Positions 1 through 11,678 of a stretch of DNA of 64,000 nt are shown here, piece by piece. Origin of the DNA: Tuctoria greenei. Its lineage: Eukaryota; Streptophyta; Magnoliopsida; Poales; Poaceae. Where the stretch lies: contig JAYESD010000005.1 of NCBI GenBank assembly GCA_036927565.1, positions 90,870,301-90,934,300 of the forward strand, read 5' to 3'. The stretch's first letter is position 1; each line of letters starts with the position of its first letter. The position numbers and the translations under genes are program-made. The notes under the pieces are model-generated. The model was given only the letters and a program-made list of their open reading frames with translations, made no database searches and was not told where the DNA came from.

Positions 1-634
1 ATGGACATGGTTATTGAGGAAAGTGAGAAATTGGTATACGGATGGATAACTATCGATGGATGCAATATGTTGGTAAATGATGATGATGGATTCATATTAT
101 AATATTTATTTGGGCTATGATTGAATTAACTTCACATAGACATCTTAGTATGCTTTTTACATGATTTAAATGTACTTTTCAGCAAATAGTCATTATTTAT
201 TATCATTACTTGTTTAAGCTACATGTCATTATTTTTCACACATGCTGAGTACGACATGTGCTCACCCTTGCAATCCCCCATCAACAGTTTCAGGTGATGT
301 TTGGGAGTACCCTGAGGATAATGCAGATTTCTAGGTTGTGTGCTGCCGTCGACTTGCCTATGGTTATGCTTGGAGCCGCACTATCCCTATTTTTTTAGTT
401 TGCTTAGTCTAAATTATTTCTGCTGCAGTATTAGTAGTAGTAGTAGTAGTAATAATGATCATTAGAGTTTGTAATTTGAGAACCATTTGAATAATGTAAT
501 AAAAGTACTTGTTTACTAGTTTGTGCCATGGTAATTTTCTGTATATCAATTGTGATGCATTCGTGTATGTGTGTTGAACATCCTGGACACACATATGCAT
601 TTCACTTGGTTCATTTTCGGAACCGGGTGTCACA
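1..634 (+). mobile_element. Probable 3' part of an LTR (unassigned, Del/Tekay-like?)
   Basis: No protein is visible. The stretch is AT-rich non-coding DNA that ends in CGGGTGTCACA at 624-634. After that point the minus-strand Athila-like sequence begins, so 634 looks like the outer end of an LTR inserted into it. The run of short stop-rich frames, a TAG-type microsatellite near 432-450 and the final ...TGTCACA resemble LTR ends of Del/Tekay-type gypsy elements as I remember them. The start lies outside the window, so neither the family nor the target duplication can be verified. Confidence 0.35.
432..450. repeat. (TAG)n microsatellite
   Basis: Six TAG triplets in a row followed by TAATAATG. 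It is a simple-sequence repeat inside the LTR-like DNA at the left end, with no coding meaning. Confidence 0.8.
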
Positions 635-689
635 AAACCTTCCTTTCCAATGTAAGCAAAAATCATTCAATACCAATGTAATTCCAACG

Positions 690-900
690 ATGGAAAATTT
701 TAAACTTGTACCTCAATTGAAGAGCAGTCCAGGGGTAAGGTCGTTGTGTGAGAAATTCACGACAATGAATTTTGGTGTAGCCTTCATATTCAATGTCTCC
801 TGCCAAGTTGAGGTTAGAGTTGAATGAGCTTCATCTTGCTCCTTTAATGGGCCACTATTTTGAGCATTCCTCCACCAAGAACTCAAAATGAGATCCATGG
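690..900 (-). pseudogene. Remnant of the second Athila-like ORF
   Basis: One minus-strand frame here reads REFLTQRPYPW and continues LQLRYKF. This resembles the REFYHTKAYDPDL stretch just upstream of the conserved WHALGWEE region in the second ORF of the plus-strand Athila-like element (15630-15720). The function of this ORF family in plant Athila elements is uncertain (often called env-like or ORF1). Only a short fragment survives, with frame changes on both sides. The identification rests on this short similarity and on its position downstream of the gag remnant. Confidence 0.4.
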
Positions 901-1312
901 AGGGATATGTGCTTGAATTCTCCGATGTGAATTAGGCTTGATGAGGCCTTCCAACATCTTTACAATTTTTGTCCTAGCTGCACTAAAAATTAAAAAAACA
1001 ACAACTCAAAAACGGGTTATGTTAGCTCAAAAGCATGTTGTACCCTTTGTCAAATTATTTTTTTCCAACTTGAAACAACTTGCAAATGCATTGAATATTA
1101 AGGGAAATATTTTTTGTTTAAATTAGGAAGATGAATTCAAGTGGTTATGCCCAAGGTTCATATCCAATTAAATTTATTTCCTAATTCAAAATTTTAGTTT
1201 TATGATTTTTGGAAATTTTACTTTCCAACTTGCAAGTGTGAAAATTCAATCATGCTATATGCAAATGAGAAATTCAAATATGCAACTGGAGAAAAAAATA
1301 CGAGATAACTAC

Positions 1313-2600
1313 CAATTAACCTATTGGCAAGGACTCAGCAAATTTTTTATGTCCGATGAGTGGTACCTACCTCCGTCCTGTTTAGTGCGATGATTTGTTA
1401 TCCAATCCCAGAGTTGAAGATGTGGACAACTTGTCTTGATCGACATGCCAAATCTCCTTCGGCATGTTAGTTGGACATGTGGACCACATGATGGCCCTAG
1501 TCTCTTCGTCATCTTGATGAAGACTTGTTGATGTAGTGACAGCTTTTCCCTCTTGAAGATATTCTCTCATGAGCATAGTGAGGCTTGTCCTTCTTTAGGG
1601 GTGTCACTTCGACCTTCTTGATATTCCTTAAGGTCAACCCATAATTTGATCATGGATCAATAGCTTCCTTGGGCAAGATGTCATGTGGCCTCCACAATCA
1701 AACAAGAAACACATCATCCATAATTTCATTTGCCTTAGGTTGCATGGGCTTAGTCGAAGGGTAGGAATCCCAACAAGTGATTGCGGGAAATCCTGGATCT
1801 TGGAGACTTTTTAGGTTCCTTGTCCTTGGACAAGAGCTTAATGTAAATGTTGTCTTGATTTCTTGCTTGGCCATGGACAAGATACTTCAAGGTAGGCTAG
1901 TTTAACTTAAATCCTTTGAAATTCCCATAGCCTCCTTGCTTACAAGAGTGATGTTTCCACCCTTGACCTCCTTATTGGTGATAGCCATTGGAGTTGTGTT
2001 TGAAAGAAATAATCCTCATGTGCCTTTAGGGAAAGATTCCCCAAGTGACTCATGTTGACATGGATTTTCAGAAATCATGTGAATATCCATGGCTGGGATC
2101 ATCTAAACACTTCTCCATTGGCTTGATCTTCATGTTACTCAATGGGAGGTGTAGTTCCATAACTAGCATGTTCACCTTGTTAAGTGGTGTGCATGCCAAG
2201 CTATAGGAACTAGAGCACTCTTCAATCCGCCGCTTCAGTGGAGACCATATTCTCATCCATGATGAATGAGAATAGGACTCCTTCAGCTCCAGCACGAATA
2301 TGGTCATGGATTGGTGGAGTCAACCCATGACATGAGTGTTGGATGAAGGGCCAACTATCCATCCCATGATGGAGGCAAACCAAGAACTCCTAGAGCCACC
2401 ACCAAGCTTGGGGATGGATGACTTGGGCTCCTACTGGCAGCTGAAATTCTTTCACTAAAGGCAATGGTGTTGCCTAGCGGATATTTGTTGAGGTACGCCT
2501 TGAATTATCTTGCAGTTGAGCACTTGCGTCCTTGTTGGCCATCCCATAAAACAGGTTAGCCAACACTACCCTGTTTTCACACAAAAGGAGAAAACTATCA
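1313..2600 (-). pseudogene. Athila-like gag/protease-tail remnant
   Basis: Minus-strand frames show pieces that line up with the plus-strand Athila-like gag at 4225-4870: a YSHSSWMRIWSPLKRRIEE stretch at about 2260-2200, and near 1620 a VEVTPLKKDK stretch matching the VEVTPPKVDP tail after the protease of the plus copy (14455-14485). Gag would be the structural particle protein. Many stops and frame changes are present, the zinc-knuckle and protease core are not recognisable, and the fragment is shorter than the plus copy. It cannot be functional. Confidence 0.45.
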
Positions 2601-2681
2601 AGGGTAATCATGTCTAATAACTATTAGTACTTATAGCTTAATCACAAGTGATATCTATCCTTAACTTCCTTTGCTCTTCCC

Positions 2682-2694
2682 GGCAACAGTGCCA
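2682..2694 (-). other. Primer binding site, tRNA-Asp type (Athila-like 1)
   Basis: On the minus strand, eight bases inside the LTR end, the sequence reads TGGCACTGTTGCC followed by GGGAA. This is close to the TGGCGCCGTTGCCGGGGA primer site typical of Athila/Tat elements, with two changes in the core. It fixes 2703 as the inner edge of the 5' LTR and the minus orientation of this element. Confidence 0.7.
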
Positions 2695-2702
2695 GAAATG
2701 CT

Positions 2703-4213
2703 TGTTGACGTTTCTTACGTCACTGATAAAAATTCGGAAGCGCACGGAAACTGTCATGTAGCATTTCACCCAAGAGTATTCTTAAGGTATCGTATTTATC
2801 CCAAAGGAAAGCAATAGAGTAAAGTAGACACTATTCTTATGATGAAGATATGGGATACTAATCAATTATCAAGACAGGGGTAAGTTGATAATATGGATAG
2901 TGTGACACACACCTAAGCAATCTATTCTAGAGGGTAGATGGGTCCTCATGGAGATTAGACTAAGTGTTGGAGAGTTGCTCCTACAATGCTTCTAATATAC
3001 ATATACATAGCCTAGGTTTGGTACTAATGAGCATGTCAATAGTGAATCCTTATGCTAAGTTGTTCAGCACATCGGACACGGGCTTACCCCTAGCAATACT
3101 ATGGCGACTCCTGCCAAGAACCCGTGGCATAACTGAACGTGGAGGATTACAAAGGATAGATAGGACTGTCACCACCTACTGCCTACCTCTTCAACCTGTG
3201 GGTCTACGAGACATCCAACGCTACTTAACTTTTCTAGCACCATGGTAGCATATTATGTAAATACCTTAGGAGCTGCAACACAAGCCATCATAAGGCAATG
3301 ACTAACCTAAACATCATTGAACCAATGTTGAAGCATAGCATAAGGCATTCATATTAACATGATCATATCATAGCTAATTAGACTACAGTGGGGGTTTATA
3401 GTGTTTATGATGATAGTGTAATGACATCAGGACATGATCATAAAGACTATACCTACCACATACATGGAATCCACAATCAAACAAGAAACGCTTCATCCAA
3501 GTATATGAATAAAATAAGACTAAAGATAATATCTTTATTATGCATAAAGTCACAAATATAAGAAAAGATACATGAGCCATACCTTTCCCAATTTGGACAT
3601 GGGACTAGAGGCTCCACTCTAAAGCCTAACCTAAACTAAGAAACTAGGAGAACTAGTGTATACAATAGAATGATGCTCAAGTGGTGTGTGTGTGTGTGTG
3701 AAGTGAGGGTTGGGGGTCCTATTTATAGGTGGAGAAGGGTCGATTCCCGCCACCAAAAGCACGTTGATCAGTCATCAACAACTTCAGGAAGTCGGGGAGG
3801 AGAGAACACGTGTCGATTGACCGAGTTTGGCGCTAGGACCAGGTCAACTGACTAGGGGTGTCGACCGACCTGGTCAGTGCTTCGTTGGGGTTGTGTTTTC
3901 TCCAGGTCATTGACAGGTGGGTCCCCTTCACTAATATAGGTGATATACCGTTGGATGGCCTCAAATACTTCTGTTTGTGGGTCATTTGATCCATGTGGTG
4001 CCACATGTCAGTGTTTGATTGGTTGGGATGATATTTTATAGGATCCATCCCCTTGTTTCACTTCAATTTTGTATAAATACTTGCATTCACCAATTTCTCC
4101 ATTTACAAGTGGAACTAGGTCATTTCTAACTACAATGAGTGTAATAAATATTCATTCCTTCACATAATTGAGTTATATTGATGGTTGAAATTGGTATATA
4201 ACGACCCTCAACA
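2703..4213 (-). mobile_element. 5' LTR of Athila-like element 1
   Basis: About 1.5 kb bounded by TGTTGA...CAACA on both strands. In minus orientation it starts TGTTGAGGGTCG and soon shares ATATAACTCAATTATGTGAAGGAA with the plus-strand LTR at 18267-19806. It also shares the segment around CCCACAAACAGAAG and a core block at 3064-3225. A TATA-like box lies at 3720-3727 (minus) and a short (GT)n run at about 3684-3700. The outer end (4213) abuts the middle of a plus-strand Athila gag, giving a head-to-head arrangement. Confidence 0.8.
3720..3727 (-). promoter_or_regulatory. TATA-like box in Athila-like LTR 1
   Basis: The minus strand reads CCTATAAATAG. The same motif occurs as CTATAAATAGG in the homologous plus-strand LTR at 18743-18753. 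Conservation between the two diverged LTRs supports it as the LTR promoter, with transcription running toward lower coordinates. Confidence 0.5.
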
Positions 4214-4874
4214 CCCGTGACCATGTGGATGCTGGTGTTGGAGAAGCCTTGTTCTCATTTCTGGTGCTCAAAGCCAAAGATTTGATTGAGGAGATTGTGT
4301 CCAACATGGGTTGGAGCGATGAGTGTCTCCAAACCCGTCAGCGAGGCATGCACACCTTAAAAGAGGTGTACGTGGTTGCTGCTAAATTGGACCTCCTCAT
4401 GAAGAAGATTGATGGACAAGCCGGTGGAGAAATATGTGGTAATGCTTATGCCTTAGACTCTCACATCACCTATAAAGTCTATGGCAATACGGGTCACTTG
4501 GGTAATGACTGCTCAGAGACTCAAGAGGATGCGCTATAGCTAACAATGGGAATGAAAATGGCTACTGTCAAGGAGGTCAAGAGTGGGGCCAACTATGCCA
4601 TTTCTTTCAAGGAGGGTATAACAACAATGGCAACAATGGAAATCAACCCAACTTGAGGAGCTTAGCATTAGCCAATTGAAGACCAATGATGCATTACCAA
4701 AGAAGCTCTCGGCTAATGACAAGACCCTAGAAAGCATTAATGCCAAGATTGAAGGACTATCCTCAGCCTTCAAGAACCAATTAAGCTTTAACAAGATGTT
4801 GAAGACTTAGTTGGCTCAACTTGCAGCTGTTTTTCCACCAGCGGAGAATGGCAAGATGCCAGGGCAGCCTGAAC
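4214..4874 (+). pseudogene. Athila-like gag, C-terminal half (fragment)
   Basis: Gag would form the virus-like particle and bind the element RNA. The reading frame at 4225-4539 carries KLDLLMKKID followed by a zinc-knuckle-like stretch, YKVYGNTGHLGNDC. In the grass Athila family this is normally C-x2-C-x4-H-x4-C; here the first two cysteines are Tyr and Tyr, so the knuckle is broken. A stop follows (4537-4539). After that, other frames show remnants of the usual asparagine-rich stretch and a coiled-coil-like part (4690-4810), ending in a PAENGKMPGQPE-type motif before the CRM-like insertion at 4875. The start codon is lost at the junction with the inverted LTR. Confidence 0.65.
4870..4874. 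other. Target site duplication TGAAC (left) of CRM-like A
   Basis: TGAAC immediately before TGATGAGGAC is repeated exactly at 12178-12182 after ...CCTATCA. The matching 5-bp pair fixes both ends of CRM-like copy A and shows that it inserted as a unit into Athila gag. Confidence 0.9.
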
Positions 4875-5742
4875 TGATGAGGACATCAACACCCTCGATA
4901 CATCCACACCAACTCAGCTACCGGTTTCTGGTCCGATCACTCGCGCTCGTGCACGTCAACTAAACTATGAGGTGAACTCGTTCTTAGCCTTATGTCCATC
5001 TTATCTAGACCGTGGAAATATGTGCTTTCTTGTTTTGCTTAGGAACAATGGAGAGGAGCCAATGGGAAGGGAATTCGCGCGGACGGGATTTGGACAGCAG
5101 AACAGCACCAACTTGTGACGGCCACCACGATTTCATACAGACTCCGATCTGGGCGTTCAAGTACTTCCTGAAAAGATTATCAAGTCTACTTTCAAACGGA
5201 TCTGGCATCATGTCCATATCTATCGGGAGTCGGCCGCAATAGTTATTTTAATACCAAGACCTTTTTCTGTCCATTGTGCTGCATCACCAAAATTGGGCGC
5301 ATGGCCCATATATCGTTTGGAGTCCATTAGGGACTCGTGATTAGGGTTTCTCACGACCCTAGGGAGGTAATAAATAGTAGCAGCCGCCCTCATTAGCTGG
5401 TGGGTTTTGTTTATTCGTAAGTTAGCTTCTGCTGCTTCCTTGTACACGCGCGTGTCGACTAGATCGCCCGTCTACTTGTATCCAGAACCCCACTTTAGAT
5501 TGATTTAACAGATAAGTGCTTGTTCTTCTTGTTCTTGCGTGTTCTTCGATTGCTTGCAGGAACAAAGGCCCTCGTGGTCAGGTTGATTGTGCGCCAGCAA
5601 GATCAATACAACTTCGGAGTCGGTGTATCGATCGCTAAGGCGCATCGTCTTGGGGACGGTGTAGTCAGATCGCCAACGTCTTCTACTCCACAAATCGAAC
5701 CCTCCTATTCTCATCGAAAGATCGGGAACCAAGATCCTATCA
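4875..5742 (+). mobile_element. 5' LTR of CRM-like A
   Basis: An 868-bp LTR bounded by TGATGAGGAC...CCTATCA. Its first ~240 bp can be read as the protein tail that, in a complete 3' LTR, ends the gag-pol polyprotein (GPITRARARQLNYEVNSFL). A TAATAAATAG motif near 5368-5377 is a possible TATA-like element. It is nearly identical in layout to the LTRs at 21086, 27817, 31339 and 37949. Confidence 0.9.
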
Positions 5743-5744
5743 AG

Positions 5745-5757
5745 TGGTAATCAGAGC
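5745..5757 (+). other. Primer binding site (tRNA-iMet type), CRM-like A
   Basis: TGGTAATCAGAGC begins two bases after the LTR end. It matches the common plant primer site TGGTATCAGAGC except for one extra A. The same extra A is present in copies B (21955) and C (32208) but not in the related copy D (51031), so it is a family trait rather than a single mutation. Confidence 0.75.
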
Positions 5758-5964
5758 AAGGTTAATCGGTGAGAGTGATACCATTACTTTTCTTTCCGCT
5801 GTTATCATCCTATAGTCCAGAAAAAGCCCAAAAAAATACCAGATCTGTTTTTTTCCATTATTCCTAGACCATTGTGCCTTTTACTTTCTCCACTTAGTCA
5901 AGACTTGTTGAGTTCATGGTTGCTTCGACGAGTCAAGTTGCTGGTATTTAGTTTTGCACCACTA

Positions 5965-6303
5965 GAGTTTCGAGTTCGTGTCACATTCGGTCACCTAGTT
6001 CGAGTCAGATTCGTAGTTCGAGTTTGAGTCGGATTACTAGTTTGAGTTTGAATCAGATTGCTACTTCGAGTTTGAGTCAGATTACTAGTTCGAGTTCTAG
6101 TCGGATTACGAGTTCAAATCATATTGCTACTTTGAGTTTGAGTCAGATTGGTAGTTCGAGTTTGAGTCAGATTACGAGTTGAAATCAGATTGCTACTTCG
6201 AGTTTGAGTCGAATTGCTAGTTCGAGTTTGAGTGTGATTGCTAGTTCGAGTTCGAATCAGATTGCTACATCGAGTTTGAGTCAGATTAGTAATTTGAGTT
6301 TGA
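5965..6303 (+). repeat. 24-bp leader repeat array, CRM-like A
   Basis: Degenerate tandem copies of a unit like AGTTCGAGTTTGAGTCGGAT plus TACT, about a dozen. They lie in the leader between the primer site and gag. Since 24 is a multiple of three, a plus frame reads as an eight-residue Ser-Ser-Ser-Leu-Ser-Arg/Gln-Ile-Ala/Thr repeat. There is no ATG before it, and in this copy the frame has a stop near 6179. It is better viewed as a leader minisatellite than as a gene. Confidence 0.8.
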
Positions 6304-6845
6304 CAACAAGAAAAAGGCAAGTGCAAAATCAAAAGCCGCACAAAAGCCACAGACAATTAGAGAAGAAAAAAAAGGAAAGTGCAAGATCAAAAGCCGCATG
6401 TGCAAATTTTGTTCAAGGGTCTCCTGATTCCATCTAGAGAGAGTTTGGGCGACCGCCCCAACAAAAAAAACGAAAAAAAAGAAAAAAAATCAGATTGTTG
6501 TTTGGGGTGTTTTTGGTGACGACATTGGTGTCTCGGCTCGCGTCTCTAGTACGGTCTAAACTAAGATCAGCACAGTACTATCGTAGAATATTTATTCAGC
6601 TTGTTGTGATTAACGTGGTGAAAGTTTGCTCCTTGTACTAGTTCAGCCACCTAAAGCCATAGATTGACACCTGCTCTTGAAGTTGTTCATTACTTGCTGG
6701 TTGCCATCACCTTCTTGCTGAGCTTTGTAAGAACAGGTAAGAGCTTGATTGAACAGGTTGAGAGTGAGCGAGTTATCTCCACCAGCACCTTTGTAGCTAG
6801 GGATAATGTTACCCTTTCATATTGGATTGTTTTTTTCTACTAACC

Positions 6846-9800
6846 ATGGCATGAGGAGCAAATACAAATAAAGACGTGCATTCACCTCGCACACGGGGAA
6901 TTATACAACACTTCAAACGCCAAGTGCGGCTACACACAGAAGCGCTTGATGAGGATTTCCGTGTTACCAGTGACCGCCTTGGTTAATTGGAAAATATGCA
7001 GATCGACACCAACACCAAAATCAGCACGTTTGAGATTTCCATTCAAACATTGAACACCTCTATTGGAGCCATCCTGCAGCGCCTTGAGGAGAGGGATCGT
7101 GGACGCACCGCAGATGGACAGGTGAGCAATGCTCCTAGTATTGTACGTGACAATGAAGATGACTATTCTGCAGATACGCAGATTGGGGAAGATGAGGAAG
7201 CTAGGCCACGACGCCGGCTACAACGCAACCGTCAAGGCATAGGTGGACATCGTCGGCGTGAGGTACGCAATCATGAAGATACTGTTAACAAGATCAAATT
7301 TAAGATACCTCATTTTGATGGTAAATATGACCCTGATGCATATATTACTTGGGAGATTTCCGTTGATCAAAAATTTGCATTTCATGAGTTTCCTGAAAAC
7401 GCAAGAGTTAGAACAGCCACTAGTGAGTTTACTGATTTTGCTTCTGTTTGGTGGATAGAACATGGCAAGAAAAATCCTAATAACATACCACAAACATGGG
7501 ATGCTTTGAAACGGCTCATGCAGGCTAGATTTGTTCCTTCTTACTATGCACGTGATCTGTTAAATAAGTTACAACAATTGAGACAGGGAGCTAAAAGTGT
7601 AGAAGAGTATTTTCAGGAATTACAAATGGGTATGTTGCGTTGTAATTTAGACGAGGATGAGGAACCAGCTATGGCTAGATTTTTGGGTGGTTTAAACCGT
7701 GAAATTCAGGACATACTTGCTTATAAAGATTACAATAATGTTACCCGTTTGTTTCATCTTGCTTGTAAAGGTGAAAGGGAAGTGTAGGGACGACGAGCTA
7801 GCTCTAGAACTAATATTTCTGCAGGAAAGACTAGCTCATGGCAACCACGCACGACTACTCCTTCGACTGGGCGTGCTTCCCCGCCATCTTCTTCACCAAG
7901 TCGGGCAGCACCTTCTTCTTCCGGCAACAAGCCACGTGCTTCTTCCACTAGCGCAGCAGTAAAGACCACCCAAAAGCCCACCGAGAGTGCTTCTTCCGTA
8001 GCATCTACCGGACGATCTAGAGATGTTCAATGTCACAAGTGCAAGAGGTTTGGCCATGTGCAGCGTGACTGCCCAAGCAAACGTGTTCTAATTGTTAAAG
8101 ATGATGGTGAGTACTCATCTGCTAGCGATTTTGATGACGATACATGTGTTTTGCTTGCAGCTGACAATGCAAGTAGCGATGAACATCAAGAAGAGCATAT
8201 TGGTGCAGAAGATGCAGCGCGCTATGATAGTCTCATTGTGCAGCGTGTGCTTAGTGCACAAATGGAGAAAGCGGAACAAAATCAAAGGCACACATTATTT
8301 CAAACAAAGTGTGTCGTCAAAGAGCGATCTTACCGCATGATCATTGATGGAGGTAGCTGCAACAACTTGGCCAGCAATGACATGGTGACCAAGCTGGCAC
8401 TAAGCACCAAACCACACCCACATCCCTATTACATTCAATGGTTAAACAACAGCGGTAAGGCAAAGGTAACTAGACTTGTGCGAATCAATTTTACTATTGG
8501 ATCATATAAGGAAGTCGTTGAATGTGATGTTGTGCCTATGCAAGCTTGTAATATTCTGCTAGGAAGACCTTGGCAATTTGATAGAGATTCTATGCATCAT
8601 GGTAGATCAAATCAGTATTCTTTTCTTTACGACGATAAAAAAATTGTGTTGCATCCTATGTCTCCTGAAGCTATTGTGCAAGATGATGTTGCTAGAGCTA
8701 GGAAAACTAAATATCAGGACCATGCTAATATTGAGAACAATAACAATGCCAAATCTGTGTTTGATAAGAAAAATGAGATATCTCTGAAGGGAAAATGCTT
8801 GTTTGCTACGAAATCTGATATTAATGAACTGATTGCTTCCACCTCTAATGCCTATGCTTTGGTATGCAAAGATGCTTTGATTTCCCTTTACGATGTGCAA
8901 CATTCTTTGCCTCCTGCTGTTGCTAACATTTTGCAGGAATATTCTGATGTGTTTCCAACTGAAATACCACTAGGACTACCACCACTTCGAGGGATTGAGC
9001 ACCAGATTGACCTCATTCCCGGTGCTTCATTGCCCAACCGCGCACCATATAGGACAAATCCAGAAGAAACAAAGGAGATTCAGCGCCAAGTACAAGAACT
9101 ACTTGACAAAGGTTATGTACGTGAGTCTCTTAGTCCTTGTGCTGTTCCAGTTATTCTAGTACCTAAAAAGGATGGATCATGGCGTATGTGTGTGGATTGT
9201 AGAGCAATCAACAATATAACCATTCGATATCGTCATCATATTCAACGCTTAGATGATATGCTTGATGAATTGAGTGGTGCTGTTGTGTTCTCAAAAGTTG
9301 ATTTGCGTAGTGGTTATCACCAAATTCGCATGAAACTAGGAGATGAATTGAAAACTGCTTTCGAAACTAAGTTCAGTTTATATGAGTGGTTAGTCATGCC
9401 TTTTGGGTTAACTAATGCACCTAACACCTTCATGAGATTAATGAACAAGGTTTTGCGTGCATTCATTGGAAATTTTGTTGTTGTGTATTTTGATGATATA
9501 TTGATTTATAGCAAATCCATGGATGAACATCTTGATCACTTACGTGCTGTTTTTAATGCTTTGCGTGAGGCACGATTATTTAGTAATCTTGAGAAGTGCA
9601 CCTTTTGCACGGATCGAGTCTCTTTCCTTGGCTATGTTGTTACTCCACAGGGAATTGAAGTTGATCAAGCCAAGGTAGAGGTTATTCAGGGGTGGCCTGT
9701 ACCAAAGACCACCACACAGGTGCGGAGCTTTCTAGGGCTGGCTGGGTTCTATCGTCGCTTTGTGAAGGATTTCAGCACCATTGCTGCTCCATTAAATGAC

Positions 9801-11678
9801 CTTACGAAGAAGGGGGTGCCTTTTTCTTGGGGCACCACACAAGATAACACCTTTACCATACTGAAAGATAAGTTGACGCATGCACCTCTTCTCCAACTTC
9901 CTGATTTTTCTAAGACTTTTGAGCTTGAATGTGATGCTAGTGGGATTGGATTGGGTGGTGTTTTGTTACAAGAAGGAAAACCTGTTGCATATTTTAGTGA
10001 GAAAATGAGTAGGCCTATTCTAAATTATTCTACCTATGATAAGGAATTATATGCTCTTGTACGAACTTTAGAAACATGGCAGCATTATTTGTGGCCCAAA
10101 GAATTTGTTATCCATTCTGATCATGAATCACTAAAGCATATTAGGAGTCAAGGGAAACTAAACTGTAGGCATGCTAAGTGGATGAAATTTATTGAGTCTT
10201 TTCCTTATGTCATTAAACACAAAAAGGGAAAGGATAATGTTATTGCTGATGCTTTATCTAGACGTTATACTCTTCTATCTCAACTTGACTTTAAAATTTT
10301 TAGATTAGAAACGATTAAAGATCAATATGAACATGATGCTAATTTCAAAGATGTATTGCTGAAATGTAAAGACGGAAAAACATTGAATAAATTTGTCCTC
10401 AATGATGGCTATGTGTTTAGAGCTAACAAGTTATGCATTCCAGCTAGCTCCGTTCGTTTGTTGTTGTTACAGGAAGCGCATGGAGGCGGGCTGATGGGGC
10501 ACTTTGGAGAGAAAAAGACGGAGGACATACTTGCTGGTCATTTCTTTTGGCCAAGGATGAGGTGAGACGTGGAGCGCTTTGTTGCTCGCTGCACGAAATG
10601 TCAGAAAGCTAAGTCATGACTTAATCCACATGGTTTGTACATGCCTCTTCCTGTTCCTAGCATGCCTTGGGAGGATAATTCTATGGATTTTGTTTTAGGA
10701 CTGCCTAGAACAAAGAAGGGGAGGGATAGCATCTTTGTTGTTGTGGATAGATTTTCTAAAATGACACACTTCATACCTTGTCGTAAAAGTGATGATGCTA
10801 CACATGTTGCTGATTTGTTTTTCCGAGATATTGTTAGATTGCATGGTGTGCCAAACACAATAGTTTCAGATCGTGATGCTAAGTTTCTTAGCCATTTTTG
10901 GAGAACGTTATGGGCAAAATTGGGGACTAAGCTTTTATTTTCAACTACTTGTCATCCCCAAACTGATGGTCAAACTGAGGTTGTGAATAGAAGTTTATCT
11001 ACCATGCTTAGGGCTGTTTTGAAAAAGAATATAAAAATGTGGGAAGAGTGTTTGCCTCATGTTGAGTTTGCTTATAATCGTTCCCTACATTCTAGTACTA
11101 AGAAATGCCCTTTTGAGATTGTTTATGGATTTGTATCCCGTGCTCCTATTGATTTATTACCTCTTCCTTCAATGGAACGAGTGAATTTTGATGCTAAACA
11201 TCGTGCTGAATTGATCTTAAAATTGCATGAAACCACTAAGAAGAATATAGAGTGCATGAATGCCAAGTATAAACTTGCTGGTAGTAGGGGAAAGAAAACT
11301 ATCACTTTTGAACCTGGTGATTTAGTTTGGTTACATTTGCGAAAGGATAGGTTTCCTGATTTGAGAAAGTCTAAATTGTTACCTCGAGCTGATGGTCCAT
11401 TCAAAGTGTTAGAAAGGATTAATGATAATGCATATAAACTCGAGTTGCCTGCGAATTTTGGGGTTAGTCCCACATTTAACATTGCAGATTTGAAGCCATA
11501 TTTGGGAGAAGAAGATGAGCGCGGGAAGGGAATTCGCGCGGACGGGATTTGGACAGTAGAACAGCACCAACTTGTGACGGCCACCATGATTTCATACGGA
11601 CTCCGATCTGGGCGTTCAAGTCTACTTTCAAACGGATCTGGCCTCATGTCCATATCAATTTGGAGTCGGCCGCAATAG
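6846..11678 (+). pseudogene. gag-pol polyprotein of CRM-like A (broken)
   Basis: All main domains lie in one frame. Gag runs to about 7790, then an intact zinc knuckle CHKCKRFGHVQRDC (8031-8072), protease with IIDGGS (8341-8358), reverse transcriptase with GSWRMCVDCRAIN and YFDDILIYS (9489-9515), RNase H with ECDASGIGLGG, and integrase with the HHCC zinc finger, D, D and E residues (SMDFVLG, VSDRDAKF, DGQTEVVNRS) and a C-terminal GPFKVLE (GPY/F-type) module. The likely start is ATG 6846. In-frame stops are at 6852 (TGA), 6984 (TAA), 7785 (TAG), 10563 and 10617 (TGA). A deletion near 11520 removes the tail and fuses the frame into LTR sequence, ending at 11676-11678. It cannot make a full product. 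Confidence 0.9.

Larger units (their letters stand above)
635..4213 (-). mobile_element. Athila-like Ty3/gypsy element 1 (degraded, truncated)
   Basis: Read on the minus strand, this stretch has LTR (4213 to 2703), primer binding site (2694-2682), gag remnant (about 2600-1700), a post-protease tail (about 1650-1380), and a remnant of the second Athila ORF (about 900-690). It is then cut at 634 by the LTR-like sequence on its left. No reverse transcriptase or integrase is seen, so it looks like the same short, non-autonomous layout as the plus-strand Athila-like element next to it. Its LTR matches the LTR at 18267-19806 in inverted orientation. All reading frames are broken. Confidence 0.7.

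Noticed and set aside
4225..4539. Host zinc-finger gene
   Set aside because: The KLDLLMKK and GNTGHLGNDC motifs are those of Athila gag; two of the knuckle cysteines are lost and the frame is flanked by element sequence.
5745..5757. tRNA-like sequences next to LTRs
   Set aside because: They are primer binding sites complementary to tRNA 3' ends, 12-18 bases long, not tRNA genes. No cloverleaf-forming tRNA was seen anywhere.
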